From: Deltaproteobacteria bacterium
GTDB taxonomy: Bacteria; Desulfobacterota; BSN033; UBA1163
Length of the DNA stretch: 32,026 nucleotides
Direction: 5' to 3'
Assembly (NCBI GenBank): GCA_018333535.1
Contig: JAGXTA010000030.1
Coordinates: forward strand, 1 to 32,026
Shown here piece by piece: positions 13,105 through 21,196 of this stretch. Made by a program: the position numbers and the translations under genes. How positions within the stretch are numbered: position 1 is the first letter of the stretch; every line of letters begins with the position of its first letter. A model generated the notes under the pieces. That model saw only the letters and a list, made by a program, of their open reading frames with translations, did no database searches and had not been told where the DNA came from.

Positions 13105-16100
13105 ATGAATCCTTCTTCCAAGAAGCCGATCGGGGCGGTGCTCGTCGTGGGCGGAGGAATCGGAGGAATCCAGACCTCCCTTGATCTTGCCGAGTCAGGG
13201 TTGAAAGTCTACCTCCTCGAAAAGAGCTTGAGCATCGGCGGGACCATGGCTCAGCTCGACAAGACCTTTCCCACCAACGATTGCTCCATGTGCATCATGT
13301 CTCCCAAGCTGGTGGACGCGGGCCGTCATCGGAACATCGAAATCCTCACGAATGCGAAAGTTGAAAGGGTTGAAGGAGAACCCGGAAATTTCAAAGTTTC
13401 AATTCATAAGAAGGCTCGCTATGTCACAATTGAAGACTGCAAGGCTTGCGGCGAATGTTCAAAGGTCTGCCCGGTTAAAATCCCCAATGATTATGAGCAG
13501 GGCCTCGTCACCCGCGCAGCCATCTATCAGCTCTTTGCCCAGGCCATGCCCAGCGCTTACGGCATTGAAAAAAAAGGAGACCCTCCCTGCCGGGCGGCCT
13601 GCCCTATCCATGTCAATGCGCAGGGCTATATCGCCCTGATCTCGGCAGGCAAGTTTGAAGAAGCCCTGGCCCTGGTGAGAATAAAAAATCCCTTTCCCGG
13701 AATCACCGGCCGCATCTGCACACATCCCTGCGAATCGGCCTGCAGAAGGAAAGAGATCGAACAGCCCATTGCCATCGATGGCCTGAAGCGATTCGTCTCG
13801 GATTTTGAGAAAGAGGACAAGACTGACCTCTCCGTTGTTCCTGAAAATGGAAAGAGAGTGGCGATCGTGGGTTCGGGCCCGGCAGGCCTTCTTGCGGCCT
13901 GGGACCTGAGAAAGATGGGCTATGGAGCGACCATCTTCGAAGCCCTTCCTGTTGCAGGAGGAATGCTGGCAGTAGGGATCCCCGAATACCGCCTTCCCCG
14001 TTCTGTGCTTCATAAAGAGATCGATTACCTGCGGCAGATGGGAGTCCAGATCAGGCTCAACACCCCTGTGGGCAAAGACCTCTCTCTTCAGGCCCTGAAG
14101 AATCAGGGTTACGATGCCATCTTCATTGCCACAGGCGCACACCTGAGCAGAAAACTTGGTCTCGAAGGAGAAGAGGCTTCCGGCATCCTCCATGCCGTTG
14201 ACTTTCTCCGAAAAGTGGCTCTCAGCCAACCCCTGACATTGGGCGAGAAAGTAGTGGTCATCGGCGGAGGCAATGCGGCCATTGATGCAGCGAGAACAGC
14301 TTATCGGTTAGGGGCAAAAGAGGTGACCATTGCCTATCGACGGACCCGAAATGAGATGCCTGCCCAGGCAGAGGAGATCGAAGAGGCAGAACACGAAGGA
14401 ATTAAAATTGAATATCTAACCGCACCGATTAAACTCCTCCTCGAAAATGGAAATATCCGCGGAGTTCAATGTCAACGGATGGCGCTCGGCGACCCTGATG
14501 AATCCGGCAGGCCCAGACCCATCCCCATCTCCGGGTCAGAATTCCTGATTGAAGCTGACACCCTTATCCCGGCTGTCAGCCAGGAATCTGACCTATCGTT
14601 TCTAAATGAGCATGACGGGATTCGAATCAATCGCTGGGGAAATATCGAAGCCGATCCGCTCACGCTTGAGACCTCTGTCCATAGCATCTTCGCCGGAGGG
14701 GATGCGGTGACCGGCCCCCAGACCTACATCGACGCCATGGCCGCAGGAAGAAAAGCGGCTATCTCCATTGACCGATGGCTGAGGGGAGAAGACCTGAGAA
14801 CAGGCCGGGAAGAAGAAGGCGCTCAGAAGGAATACATTCTCGTTGATACGGAAGGCGTCGAATACCGTCCGAGAGCGCCCATGGTTTCCCTCCCCATCGA
14901 GCAGAGGAGGAGTTTCGATGAGGCCGGCCTCGGACTCAGGCAAGAGGATGTGATCGAAGAGGCAAAACGCTGTCTCCAGTGCGCGGGTTGCTCAGAGTGT
15001 CTTGAATGTGTCAAGGCCTGTGAGGCAAAAGCCATTGACCACCGGATGAAGGATGAGCAGGTCGAGATCGGGGTGGGCGCCATCATCCTCTCTCCCGGCT
15101 TTGATGAGTTTGACCCCTCGATCAAGAGCGAATACGGCTATAAAAGGTTCCCCAATGTCGTCTCGAGCATCGAATTCGAACGTTTTCTTTCCGCATCCGG
15201 GCCTTTCAGGGGAGAGGTTTGCAGGCCATCCGATGGAAAGCATCCCCAAAGGGTAGCCTGGATTCAGTGTGTGGGCTCAAGAGATCCTCACATCGGGAAA
15301 GGTTACTGTTCTTCGGTCTGCTGTATGTACGCCACCAAGGAAGCGGTCATTGCCAAAGAACATGGACCGGGGATGGAGGCAACCATCTTCTTTATGGATA
15401 TGAGGGCCTACGGAAAGGATTTTGACAAATACATCGAGAGGGCAAAAAACGACTACGGCGTTCGATATATCCGATCCCGCATCTCTCATCTCAAAGAATC
15501 TCCGGACACAAATAATTTAATCATCCACTATGAGACCGAAGAGGGAGAGATGGTCTCCGAAGAGTTTGATCTCGTCGTCCTCTCGGTCGGCCTCGAACCG
15601 GTGAGAGAACATCGTGAGATAGCGGAAATTTTCGGCGTCGATCTTAATCCCTACGGGTTTATAAAGACCGATACCTTTCATCCCCTTCAGACGTCCAGAT
15701 CCGGAATCTTTGTGAGCGGCGCTTTCTCGGGACCCAAAGATGTTCCGGAAACCGTGGCACAGGCATCCGCCGCTGCGGCAGAGGCTTCCTCCATTCTTTC
15801 TTCTGCCAGAGGCGAACTGGTCACTGAGGAAGAATATGTTCCCGAGAGGAATGTCGATTATGAGGGGCCCCGCATCGGAGCCTTCATCTGCCACTGCGGA
15901 ATCAACATCGGAGGCGTGGTCAATGTTCCGTCCGTGGCTGAATATGCCCGAACCCTGCCCCATGTCGTCTATGTGGCGGAAAATATCTATACCTGTTCTC
16001 AGGACACGCAGGAAGCGATGAAGAAGGTCATCGATGAACACCGGTTGAACCGGATCGTTGTGGCCTCCTGCACGCCGAGAACCCATGAGCCCCTCTTCCA

Positions 16101-17556
16101 GGATACCATTCGTGAGGCAGGGCTCAACCGTTACCTCTTTGAGATGGCCAACATCCGGGATCAGTGCAGTTGGGTCCACATGCATCAACCCGCAGAGGCA
16201 ACGGAAAAGGCAAAGGACCTGGTGAGAATGGCCATTGCCAAAGCCGCTCTCCTCGAACCCCTTCCCACTCAGATGGTTGAGATGAATCATAAGGCCCTGG
16301 TCATCGGCGGGGGGCTATCAGGAATGGCCGCGGCCCGGAAGATCTCAGAGGCTGGATTCGAAGTCTATCTCATTGAGAAAGAGTCCCGGTTGGGCGGCAA
16401 GGCGAGAAAGATTCACTACCTCCTCGATCGAGACGGCGTCCAATTCCATCTCGAGAAGATGATCAAGGAGGTGGAAAAAGACCCTCGCATTCACCTTCTC
16501 AAAGGGACGACCATTGAAAAGATCAATGGTTTCGTCGGGAATTTCAAAACGCAGGTCGTAAATGGCGATGGGAAAAAAGAGATTGACCATGGAGTGATTG
16601 TGGTGGCAACCGGCGCGGAGGAATACCGGCCACAGGAATTCCTCTACGGCCAGGACACCCGGGTTCTGACGCAGAAAGAACTCGAGGAGAAGGCCGCTCT
16701 TCAGCCCGGATCTTTAAAAGGCCTGAAGAATGTTGTCATGATCCAGTGCGTGGGATCAAGGAATGAAGAAAGGCCCTATTGCAGCAGGGTTTGTTGTTCC
16801 GATGCGATCAAGAATGCCTTAAAACTGAAATCGATCCATCCGGAGATCAATCTCTACATTCTCTATCGGGACATTCGAACCTACGGGTTCAAAGAGGACT
16901 ACTACGAGAAGGCGAGGGAGATGGGAATTCTCTTCATTCGTTACGATCCTGAAAGAGAGCCCCGGGTCGAAAAGGGAGAAGAGGGCCTCCGGGTCATCAT
17001 CCACGAGCCCATCCTTCATGACGATCTCCTCATCGAGACTGATCTTCTCATATTAAGCCCGGGCATGGTCGCTCCACGTGAGGAGAACGAGCGTCTTTCG
17101 AAGATGCTCAAGGTTCCACTAAATCCGGATGGCTTTTTCCTTGAAGCTCACATGAAACTGAGGCCTGTTGATTTCGCCACGGAGGGAATCTTTCTTGCCG
17201 GGCTGGCTCATAGCCCCAAATCGATCGATGAGAGCCTCTCCCAGGCCAATGCCGCTGTCTCCCGGGCGCTGACCCTGTTGACGAAGAAACAGCTTGAGAC
17301 CGTTGGTACTGTCTCCGAGGTCAACGAAAAGACCTGCGCAGGGTGCGGCCTCTGCGAAAGCCTCTGCCCTTATCAGGCGATCGAAGTCGTGTTGAAGAGA
17401 ACAACCGTCGGCGAAAAGCTGGTGGCTCAGGTCAACAAGGTTCTTTGTAAAGGGTGCGGTGTCTGCACCGCCTCCTGCCGTTCCGGTTCAATAGACCTGA
17501 AAGGCTTCAGCACAGAGGAGATTGTCTCACAGATTACTCAACTGGCGATGAGTTGA
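13105..17556 (+). CDS. hdrA: HdrA double-unit fusion with inserted GltD/NfnB-like flavoprotein
   Basis: This is a 1,483-residue flavin/Fe-S protein, about twice a usual HdrA. Residues 1-150 are an HdrA FAD domain (VVGGGIGGIQ; FPTNDCSMCIMSPKLV) with a ferredoxin motif at C112-C122. About 155-570 is a glutamate-synthase-small-subunit-like module: PCRAACPIHVNAQGY (C162, C166), CTHPCESAC (C205-C213), FAD site IVGSGPAGLLAA (about 253), NAD(P) site VIGGGNAAIDAA (about 383) and SIFAGGDAVTGPQT. The HdrA body resumes with the cysteine block RCLQCAGCSECLECVKAC (about 621). From about 925 a complete second HdrA follows (CHCGINIGG; CTPRTHEP; NIRDQCSWVH; VIGGGLSGMAAA), ending in two ferredoxin motifs near 1411 and 1452. 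HdrA is the bifurcating flavin subunit; the insert suggests a direct NAD(P)H site. Confidence 0.93.
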   Translation: MNPSSKKPIGAVLVVGGGIGGIQTSLDLAESGLKVYLLEKSLSIGGTMAQLDKTFPTNDCSMCIMSPKLVDAGRHRNIEILTNAKVERVEGEPGNFKVSIHKKARYVTIEDCKACGECSKVCPVKIPNDYEQGLVTRAAIYQLFAQAMPSAYGIEKKGDPPCRAACPIHVNAQGYIALISAGKFEEALALVRIKNPFPGITGRICTHPCESACRRKEIEQPIAIDGLKRFVSDFEKEDKTDLSVVPENGKRVAIVGSGPAGLLAAWDLRKMGYGATIFEALPVAGGMLAVGIPEYRLPRSVLHKEIDYLRQMGVQIRLNTPVGKDLSLQALKNQGYDAIFIATGAHLSRKLGLEGEEASGILHAVDFLRKVALSQPLTLGEKVVVIGGGNAAIDAARTAYRLGAKEVTIAYRRTRNEMPAQAEEIEEAEHEGIKIEYLTAPIKLLLENGNIRGVQCQRMALGDPDESGRPRPIPISGSEFLIEADTLIPAVSQESDLSFLNEHDGIRINRWGNIEADPLTLETSVHSIFAGGDAVTGPQTYIDAMAAGRKAAISIDRWLRGEDLRTGREEEGAQKEYILVDTEGVEYRPRAPMVSLPIEQRRSFDEAGLGLRQEDVIEEAKRCLQCAGCSECLECVKACEAKAIDHRMKDEQVEIGVGAIILSPGFDEFDPSIKSEYGYKRFPNVVSSIEFERFLSASGPFRGEVCRPSDGKHPQRVAWIQCVGSRDPHIGKGYCSSVCCMYATKEAVIAKEHGPGMEATIFFMDMRAYGKDFDKYIERAKNDYGVRYIRSRISHLKESPDTNNLIIHYETEEGEMVSEEFDLVVLSVGLEPVREHREIAEIFGVDLNPYGFIKTDTFHPLQTSRSGIFVSGAFSGPKDVPETVAQASAAAAEASSILSSARGELVTEEEYVPERNVDYEGPRIGAFICHCGINIGGVVNVPSVAEYARTLPHVVYVAENIYTCSQDTQEAMKKVIDEHRLNRIVVASCTPRTHEPLFQDTIREAGLNRYLFEMANIRDQCSWVHMHQPAEATEKAKDLVRMAIAKAALLEPLPTQMVEMNHKALVIGGGLSGMAAARKISEAGFEVYLIEKESRLGGKARKIHYLLDRDGVQFHLEKMIKEVEKDPRIHLLKGTTIEKINGFVGNFKTQVVNGDGKKEIDHGVIVVATGAEEYRPQEFLYGQDTRVLTQKELEEKAALQPGSLKGLKNVVMIQCVGSRNEERPYCSRVCCSDAIKNALKLKSIHPEINLYILYRDIRTYGFKEDYYEKAREMGILFIRYDPEREPRVEKGEEGLRVIIHEPILHDDLLIETDLLILSPGMVAPREENERLSKMLKVPLNPDGFFLEAHMKLRPVDFATEGIFLAGLAHSPKSIDESLSQANAAVSRALTLLTKKQLETVGTVSEVNEKTCAGCGLCESLCPYQAIEVVLKRTTVGEKLVAQVNKVLCKGCGVCTASCRSGSIDLKGFSTEEIVSQITQLAMS

Positions 17557-17581
17557 ATTAATGGAAAATAGGAAATGAGAA

Positions 17582-18037
17582 ATGGGAAGTGAAGAACACT
17601 GGGAACCCAAAATCTTAGCTTTTCTCTGCAACTGGTGTTCTTATGCCGGAGCAGACCTTGCTGGAACATCGAGGGTGCAGTATTCTCCCAATATCCGGGT
17701 CATCCGTGTCCCCTGCTCCGGAAGGATCAACCCCCTCTTCATCCTGAAAGCCCTTCAGGGCGGAGTGGATGGGGTTCTGGTTTCAGGCTGTCACCCGGGA
17801 GACTGTCACTATCTCTCTGGAAACTATGCCGGGAGAAGGAAGTCCGCCACCCTGAAGCGTTTCCTCGAATTCCTCGGCATTGAGCAGGGTCGCATTCAGT
17901 TCTCCTGGGTCTCGGCTGCCGAAGGGGTGAAGTTTTCCCAGGTCGTTGATGAAGTTACAAAGGATATTAGAAGATTGGGGCCGTTGAAGAAATTTAAAAA
18001 AAGTTCGGCGTTCGGAGTTCAGAGTTCGGAGTCTTAG
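17582..18037 (+). CDS. flxD: MvhD/FlxD-type [2Fe-2S] subunit
   Basis: This is a 151-residue MvhD-family protein. The cysteine set CNWCSYAGAD (C16, C19), VPCSGR (C45) and SGCHPGDCHY (C70, C75) is complete. MvhD/FlxD binds HdrA and passes it electrons from a hydrogenase, formate dehydrogenase or, in Flx systems, an NAD(P)H module. Here the downstream genes are Flx-like. The last residues (SSAFGVQSSES) are encoded by an intergenic repeat of GTTCGGAGTT words, so the original stop was probably displaced. The start ATG lies in another repetitive patch; AGGA is 9 nt upstream. Confidence 0.88.
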   Translation: MGSEEHWEPKILAFLCNWCSYAGADLAGTSRVQYSPNIRVIRVPCSGRINPLFILKALQGGVDGVLVSGCHPGDCHYLSGNYAGRRKSATLKRFLEFLGIEQGRIQFSWVSAAEGVKFSQVVDEVTKDIRRLGPLKKFKKSSAFGVQSSES

Positions 18038-18085
18038 ACTTTTTACGATTCTACTCCGAACTACGAACTCATAACTCCGAACTTC
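17998..18085. repeat. GTTCGGAGTT word repeat and hairpin between flxD and flxC
   Basis: The left half repeats TTCGG.GTTC words and the right half repeats ACTCCGAAC words, so the two halves can pair into a long hairpin. Between them lies AGACTTTTTACGATTCTAC (18033-18051), which matches the right end of the inverted-repeat elements at 11362-11504 and 21001-21133. The repeat encodes the FlxD tail and separates it from flxC, possibly tuning expression within the operon. Confidence 0.6.
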
Positions 18086-18095
18086 CTTAAAAGCT

Positions 18096-19040
18096 ATGGT
18101 CCAGCAACAACTCAGAGAAAAGGCAAAAGAACTCCTTTCCAACAAGACCGTGGATCTCATCATCGGCTTTGGTGAATGGACCCTGCCTCTCAGGACGACC
18201 CCTGTTTTCATCAGGACGCCTGAGGGAGCGAAAAGTCTGGTTTGGAACTCCTTTTGCGAGAACAATCTGACCGCCTACCTCCATAAATTCAGCCGTTTAA
18301 AAGTCGGCCTCGTTGTGAAAGGCTGTGATGCCCGCTCTGTGACCGCTTTAAGTCTTGAGAAGAGATTTCCGAATCACCCTCCTCTTCTCATCGGGATACC
18401 CTGCCAGAGGCTGGTGGATCGGAAAAAAGTGAAGAAAGCCGTAAAGGGAGAAATCCTTCAGGCCGTTGAGCAGGGAGACCTCCTCCTGGTCAAGGGAGAA
18501 AACTTTGAAGTCTCTCTCAAACGGGAAGACTTTCTCTATGCCTCCTGCCGGAGCTGCGCCCATCGAACGCCACATCAGGCTCATATCCTGATTGGAGATC
18601 CCGTGGAAGAAGTCTCTCTCGTCGATGCACATCCGGAGGTCAGCAAATTGGAGGGAATGTCTCCTGAAGAACGATGGAGCTTTTTTGAGAAGGAGACCAG
18701 TCGCTGTATCCGGTGCTACGCCTGCAGGGAAGCCTGCCCCATGTGTTACTGCGCGGAATGCTTTGTGGACAGCTCCCGTCCCAGGTGGATCGAAAAGAGT
18801 CTCTCCCCGTCAGATCTCGCATTCTATCATATCGTTAGGGCTTTCCATCAGACAGGAAGATGTTCGGGCTGCGGCGCCTGTGAGCGGGCCTGTCCCATGG
18901 ATATTCGGCTTACCTTTCTGACACAGAAATTAAATCAGGAGGTCAAGGACCTCTATGGATTTGAAACGGGAATCCAACCGGAGGCCGCTCCTCCTCTTTC
19001 GACGTTCGATCCGGAGGACGAACAGGAATTTATCAAATGA
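18096..19040 (+). CDS. flxC: FlxC-like Fe-S electron-transfer subunit
   Basis: This is a 314-residue protein. The N-terminal half (KVGLVVKGCDARSVTALSLE, LLIGIPCQRLV) resembles the FrhB/FdhB-type flavin domain of F420- and formate-dehydrogenase beta subunits. The second half is cysteine-rich: ASCRSCAHRT, then CIRCYACREACPMCYCAEC (C204 onward) and CSGCGACERACP (C256, 259, 262, 266), enough for at least two [4Fe-4S] clusters. By position it corresponds to FlxC of FlxABCD-HdrABC complexes, which carry electrons from NADH towards Hdr. Its stop overlaps the next start (ATGA). The symbol is given by context and is tentative. Confidence 0.72.
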   Translation: MVQQQLREKAKELLSNKTVDLIIGFGEWTLPLRTTPVFIRTPEGAKSLVWNSFCENNLTAYLHKFSRLKVGLVVKGCDARSVTALSLEKRFPNHPPLLIGIPCQRLVDRKKVKKAVKGEILQAVEQGDLLLVKGENFEVSLKREDFLYASCRSCAHRTPHQAHILIGDPVEEVSLVDAHPEVSKLEGMSPEERWSFFEKETSRCIRCYACREACPMCYCAECFVDSSRPRWIEKSLSPSDLAFYHIVRAFHQTGRCSGCGACERACPMDIRLTFLTQKLNQEVKDLYGFETGIQPEAAPPLSTFDPEDEQEFIK

Positions 19041-20086
19041 TGTTCAATCTGGATAAAAAAGATTTTGATCATTTTCTGAAAGATTTGCTGGAGACCCACG
19101 ATCTCTTCGCCCCTGTTCAGCTGACCGAAGGGGTTTCTGTGTTTAAAAAGATTGATAACCCCGGGGAGGTCAGCCTGTCCCAGCTGGTTCCCCAGAAATC
19201 GGCGAAAGAGGTCTTCTTCCCCCAATCTGAAGTGATGTTCCGCTATCAGATAGCGGGAAATCAGGGGCCCACCGTCTCCGAGCAAAAGATCGAGAGAGAG
19301 AGGATCCTTCTGGGGGCCCGGCCCTGCGATATTGAGGCGATCTCCATCATTGAAAAGGTCTTTACTGGGGAAGACTATACCGATGTCTATTTTGCCGAAA
19401 AGAGAAAGAGGACGACCATCATTGGTCTGGGTTGTAATCATCCCCTCTCCACCTGCTTCTGTTCTTCAACAGGAGGGGGGCCTTTCAATAGGGCCGGATC
19501 CGATCTCTTCTTCACCGACCTTGGCGACGCCTACTTTGTTGAACTGCTCACTGAAAAGGGAATGGCTTTCCGCGTGAACAAATTCTTTAAGGAGGCCGAT
19601 TCAGAAGATTTAGGCTTGATGAAAGAGATTGAAGATAAGGCTTCTCAAAAAGTTGACCGAACGGTCCCCGTGGAGGGAATAGAAAAAAGGCTGGACCTCA
19701 TGGTTGAGAGTCCATTCTGGGACAGGGCTCACGAGAAATGCATCGGCTGTGGAGTTTGCACCTTTCTCTGCCCTACCTGCCACTGTTTCGACATAACCGA
19801 TGAGGCCGTCAACCAAAAGGGACAGCGGGTCAGAAACTGGGATTCCTGCCTCTTCCCGATCTATTCGCTTGAAACCTCCGGCCATAATCCCCGTCCCACG
19901 GGCAGGGAACGAACCCGGCAGAGATTAATGCACAAGTTTAACTATTATCCAAAGAACTTTGGCAGGGTCGCCTGTGTGGGTTGCGGACGATGCATTCTTT
20001 ATTGTCCGGTTCAATTTGACATCCGTGAGGCGCTCGTTTACGCCTCTGCAAAGAGGGGAAAAGGACGGAAAGGAAAGTTCAAATAG
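19037..20086 (+). CDS. flxB: FlxB-like Fe-S subunit (sulfhydrogenase beta / AsrA family)
   Basis: This is a 349-residue protein of the family that includes sulfhydrogenase subunit beta and anaerobic sulfite reductase subunit A. Typical segments are LLGARPCDIEAI and GLGCNHPLSTCFCSSTGGGPF in the N-terminal half. Two ferredoxin motifs follow: CIGCGVCTFLCP with CHCFD (C235-C245) and CVGCGRCILYCP (C313-C323). It relays electrons between the flavin/NAD(P) subunit FlxA and the rest of the complex. It begins within the stop of flxC; a second ATG follows immediately. No sulfite reductase subunit C or hydrogenase genes are present, which favours the Flx reading. Confidence 0.8.
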   Translation: MMFNLDKKDFDHFLKDLLETHDLFAPVQLTEGVSVFKKIDNPGEVSLSQLVPQKSAKEVFFPQSEVMFRYQIAGNQGPTVSEQKIERERILLGARPCDIEAISIIEKVFTGEDYTDVYFAEKRKRTTIIGLGCNHPLSTCFCSSTGGGPFNRAGSDLFFTDLGDAYFVELLTEKGMAFRVNKFFKEADSEDLGLMKEIEDKASQKVDRTVPVEGIEKRLDLMVESPFWDRAHEKCIGCGVCTFLCPTCHCFDITDEAVNQKGQRVRNWDSCLFPIYSLETSGHNPRPTGRERTRQRLMHKFNYYPKNFGRVACVGCGRCILYCPVQFDIREALVYASAKRGKGRKGKFK

Positions 20087-20093
20087 CAGATCC

Positions 20094-20933
20094 ATGAAGA
20101 ACCCATACCTTCCCATTCCAATGATTTTGAAAAAAGCCGAGATCGAGACGAGCGACCGATTGCTTCGGACCCTCGAATTGGGCTTTAAAAATAAGGAGGA
20201 TGAAGAATCTTTCAGGTTCATTCCAGGGCAATTCTGTGAGCTTTCCATCCTGGGGAAAGGGGAAGCCCCCTTCGGAATCGCGTCCTCTCCCATCGAAAAA
20301 ACCGCTTTGAAATTTACGATCAATAAAGCCGGTGTCGTTACGACAGCGCTTCATCAAATCGAGGCAGGCTCCGAGATCGGAATCCGCGGTCCCCTTGGCA
20401 ATGGATACCCGATCGACTTTTTTGAAGGAAAGAACCTTCTGGTAATCGGCGGCGGATTTGCCTTCACCACCCTCCGGTCGCTGGTCGCCTATTATCTCCA
20501 TCCGGAGAACCGGACAAAGGTGAAGCAGATCACGGTCGTCTATGGGGCGAGGATGCCGGGCCTCCTGCTCTATAAGGATGAACTCCTTGAATGGGAGAAG
20601 AGAGATGATATAAAATTGGTGACGACAGTGGATTGGGGAGACAAAGACTGGAAGGGAAAGGTAGGGCTCGTTCCCAATGTCCTCGAAGAGATTGCCCCCT
20701 CTTCGGAAAACACCTGCGCCGTGATCTGCGGCCCGCCCATCATGATCAAATTCACCTTTCCCAAACTGGTTGCCCTCCGCTTTCCCAATGAGCGGATCTT
20801 CACCTCATTGGAGAAGCGGATGAAATGCGGAATTGGAAAGTGCGGCCGCTGCAACATCGGTCATCTCTATGTTTGCAAGGACGGCCCTGTCTTCAGTTAT
20901 GCGCAGTTAGAAAAATTACCAAAGGACTATTGA
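20094..20933 (+). CDS. flxA: FlxA-like FAD/NAD(P)-binding subunit
   Basis: This is a 279-residue protein of the ferredoxin-NADP reductase type (sulfhydrogenase gamma, AsrB, PyrK relatives). The N-terminal FAD domain contains FIPGQFCELSILGKGEAPFG and later IGIRGPLGNGYPIDFF. The nucleotide site is LLVIGGGFAFTTLRSLV (about 119). The C-terminal [2Fe-2S] motif is C245, C250, C253 and C261 (MKCGIGKCGRCNIGHL). It should oxidise NADH or NADPH and feed FlxB. The ATG at 20094, 8 nt after flxB, is preferred; the open frame upstream (from 19959) lies inside flxB. It is the last gene of the hdr-flx operon. Confidence 0.87.
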   Translation: MKNPYLPIPMILKKAEIETSDRLLRTLELGFKNKEDEESFRFIPGQFCELSILGKGEAPFGIASSPIEKTALKFTINKAGVVTTALHQIEAGSEIGIRGPLGNGYPIDFFEGKNLLVIGGGFAFTTLRSLVAYYLHPENRTKVKQITVVYGARMPGLLLYKDELLEWEKRDDIKLVTTVDWGDKDWKGKVGLVPNVLEEIAPSSENTCAVICGPPIMIKFTFPKLVALRFPNERIFTSLEKRMKCGIGKCGRCNIGHLYVCKDGPVFSYAQLEKLPKDY

Positions 20934-21000
20934 TCACGGAATATCGGAAGAGTGGAAAAATGGAAGGGTGGGCAACCCATTATTCCAACATTCCATTATT

Positions 21001-21133
21001 GATGGTCTCGTAAAAAGTCTCTTTAGGCCAGGTTTTGTCATTCCGGCGAAAGCCGGAATCCAGTGTTTTCAATTGGTTAGGTATTGCCTGGACTCCGGTT
21101 TTCACCGGAGTGACGACTTTTTACGAATTCATC
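21001..21133. mobile_element. MITE-like inverted-repeat element, copy B
   Basis: Ends GATGGTCTCGTAAAAAGTC (21001-21019) and GACTTTTTACGAATTCATC (21115-21133) match at 16 of 19 positions as inverted repeats. Both sides carry ATTATT (20995-21000 and 21134-21139), a likely 6-bp target duplication. Inside are two facing hairpins, CCGGCGAAAGCCGG and CTCCGGTTTTCACCGGAG. An open frame through it is in phase with the next gene, but that gene has its own ribosome site at 21185-21189. Confidence 0.72.
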
Positions 21134-21196
21134 ATTATTCCAGAGGTGCAAAAAAAGGGTGTAGAAACACTAATACATTTTCTAAGGAGAGAGACA

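Noticed and set aside
13459-14229. 256-residue minus-strand frame inside hdrA
   Set aside because: It is a shadow of the strongly conserved hdrA reading frame; similar shadows at 15517-16290 and 3904-4479 were dropped for the same reason.
13105-17556. Selenocysteine in HdrA or HdrB
   Set aside because: No in-frame TGA interrupts either gene and all expected cysteines are encoded as TGC/TGT.
19037-20933. Anaerobic sulfite reductase (AsrAB) assignment
   Set aside because: The proteins resemble AsrA and AsrB, but there is no AsrC and they are the tail of an hdr-mvhD operon, which fits Flx better.
21035-21196. 54-codon N-terminal extension of the FAD-linked oxidase
   Set aside because: It is the inside and right end of MITE copy B read in frame; AGGAG at 21185-21189 marks the real start at 21197.
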